Shown here: positions 63,755 through 64,000 of the stretch, piece by piece
Layout: the number at the start of each line of letters is the position of its first letter
How positions within the stretch are numbered: position 1 is the stretch's first letter
Origin: Azospirillum baldaniorum
GTDB taxonomy: Bacteria; Pseudomonadota; Alphaproteobacteria; Azospirillales; Azospirillaceae
Length of the DNA stretch: 64,000 nt
Direction: 5' to 3'
Assembly: GCF_003119195.2 (NCBI RefSeq)
Contig: NZ_CP022254.1
Span: forward strand, 38,501 to 102,500
Translations under genes and position numbers: made by a program
Notes under the pieces: generated by a model
What the model was told of the DNA's origin: nothing
Database searches by the model: none
The model's input: the letters and a program-made list of their open reading frames with translations, nothing else

Positions 63755-64000
63755 ATGTCGGAGCCGATCCTCGGGATCACCAATTGGATGCATCTGTTCC
63801 GCTGGATCGTGAAGCTGATCCGTGACGAATACGGCGTGGATGAAAAGGTCCTGACCCGCAACGCCGTGCTGGACGGCGGAATCGGCCTCACCGCCGAGCA
63901 GCTGGAACAGGTTCTGGACCACATCGCCGAAACCTTCGAGCTGACCTTCCCCGAGAACACCCTGAACGAAACCGTGCGGTTGGAAGACCTCTGCACGCTG
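63755..64000 (+). CDS. Small carrier-protein-like gene, 5' part
   Basis: 82 codons to the window edge, ATG at 63755 behind AAGGGGCGGGG (an in-frame ATG at 63692 lacks a ribosome site). Visible features: IVKLIRDEYGVDEKVLTRNA, then a helix-turn like GIGLTAEQLEQVLDHIAETF. The shape recalls acyl-carrier-like (DUF1493-type) proteins, but no Asp-Ser-Leu attachment site is seen in the part present. Function unknown. Confidence 0.45.
   Translation, partial: MSEPILGITNWMHLFRWIVKLIRDEYGVDEKVLTRNAVLDGGIGLTAEQLEQVLDHIAETFELTFPENTLNETVRLEDLCTL

Overview
The window looks like chromosomal DNA of a high-GC alphaproteobacterium of the Rhodospirillales, most like Azospirillum. This rests on gene content (dctBD/dctA with a sigma-54 promoter, a modEABC operon with ModE boxes, SPINDLY-type TPR glycosyltransferases, RpoE/ChrR, a complete type VI secretion system) and on GC-rich REP palindromes between genes. 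The genus is an inference; no rRNA or tRNA gene lies in the window.

Layout. 1-4.7 kb: 3' end of a propionyl/acetyl-CoA carboxylase biotin subunit, biotin transporter bioY, methylmalonyl-CoA mutase (together a propionyl-CoA to succinyl-CoA module) and a DUF2161 nuclease-like protein. 4.7-14.3 kb: a SPINDLY-like TPR glycosyltransferase, then a C4-dicarboxylate module (dctD and dctB on the minus strand, dctA and maeB on the plus strand) with a recognisable DctD/sigma-54 control region. 14.3-20.6 kb: a TPR/GT9-like protein, a PPC-like orphan and pqiABC. 20.7-27.5 kb: pyruvate formate-lyase behind a perfect FNR-type box, a convergent PAS sigma-54 activator, an ECF sigma/ChrR pair and a zinc-ribbon DinB polymerase.

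27.5-58.1 kb is one large T6SS island with all thirteen core components (TssA-TssM), two Hcp proteins and a PAAR-like protein. It has two divergent arms that meet at about 40.9 kb. The minus arm reads: 104-aa orphan, a protein with a J-domain-like C-terminus, tssB, tssC, hcp1, tssE, tssF, tssG, tssH, vgrG, a MORN-repeat protein. The plus arm reads: a three-gene membrane sensor cassette ending in a degenerate SpoIIE/PP2C protein, a lytic transglycosylase, two SPOR-domain proteins, tssJ, tssK, tssL, tssM, tssA, hcp2, a YqhA-type membrane protein and a pentameric ligand-gated ion channel homologue. Several junctions are 4-nt ATGA or GTGA overlaps, which implies translational coupling. The non-core genes of this island are the strongest candidates for undescribed biology.

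58.2-64 kb: a SIMPL protein, the molybdate operon modEABC with two ModE-type operators about 347 bp apart, an EamA transporter, and the start of a small carrier-protein-like gene that runs off the window.

REP-type palindromes occur at six places. The one at 45.8 kb lies inside the predicted 5' coding region of the transglycosylase. No CRISPR array, insertion sequence, tRNA or rRNA was found.
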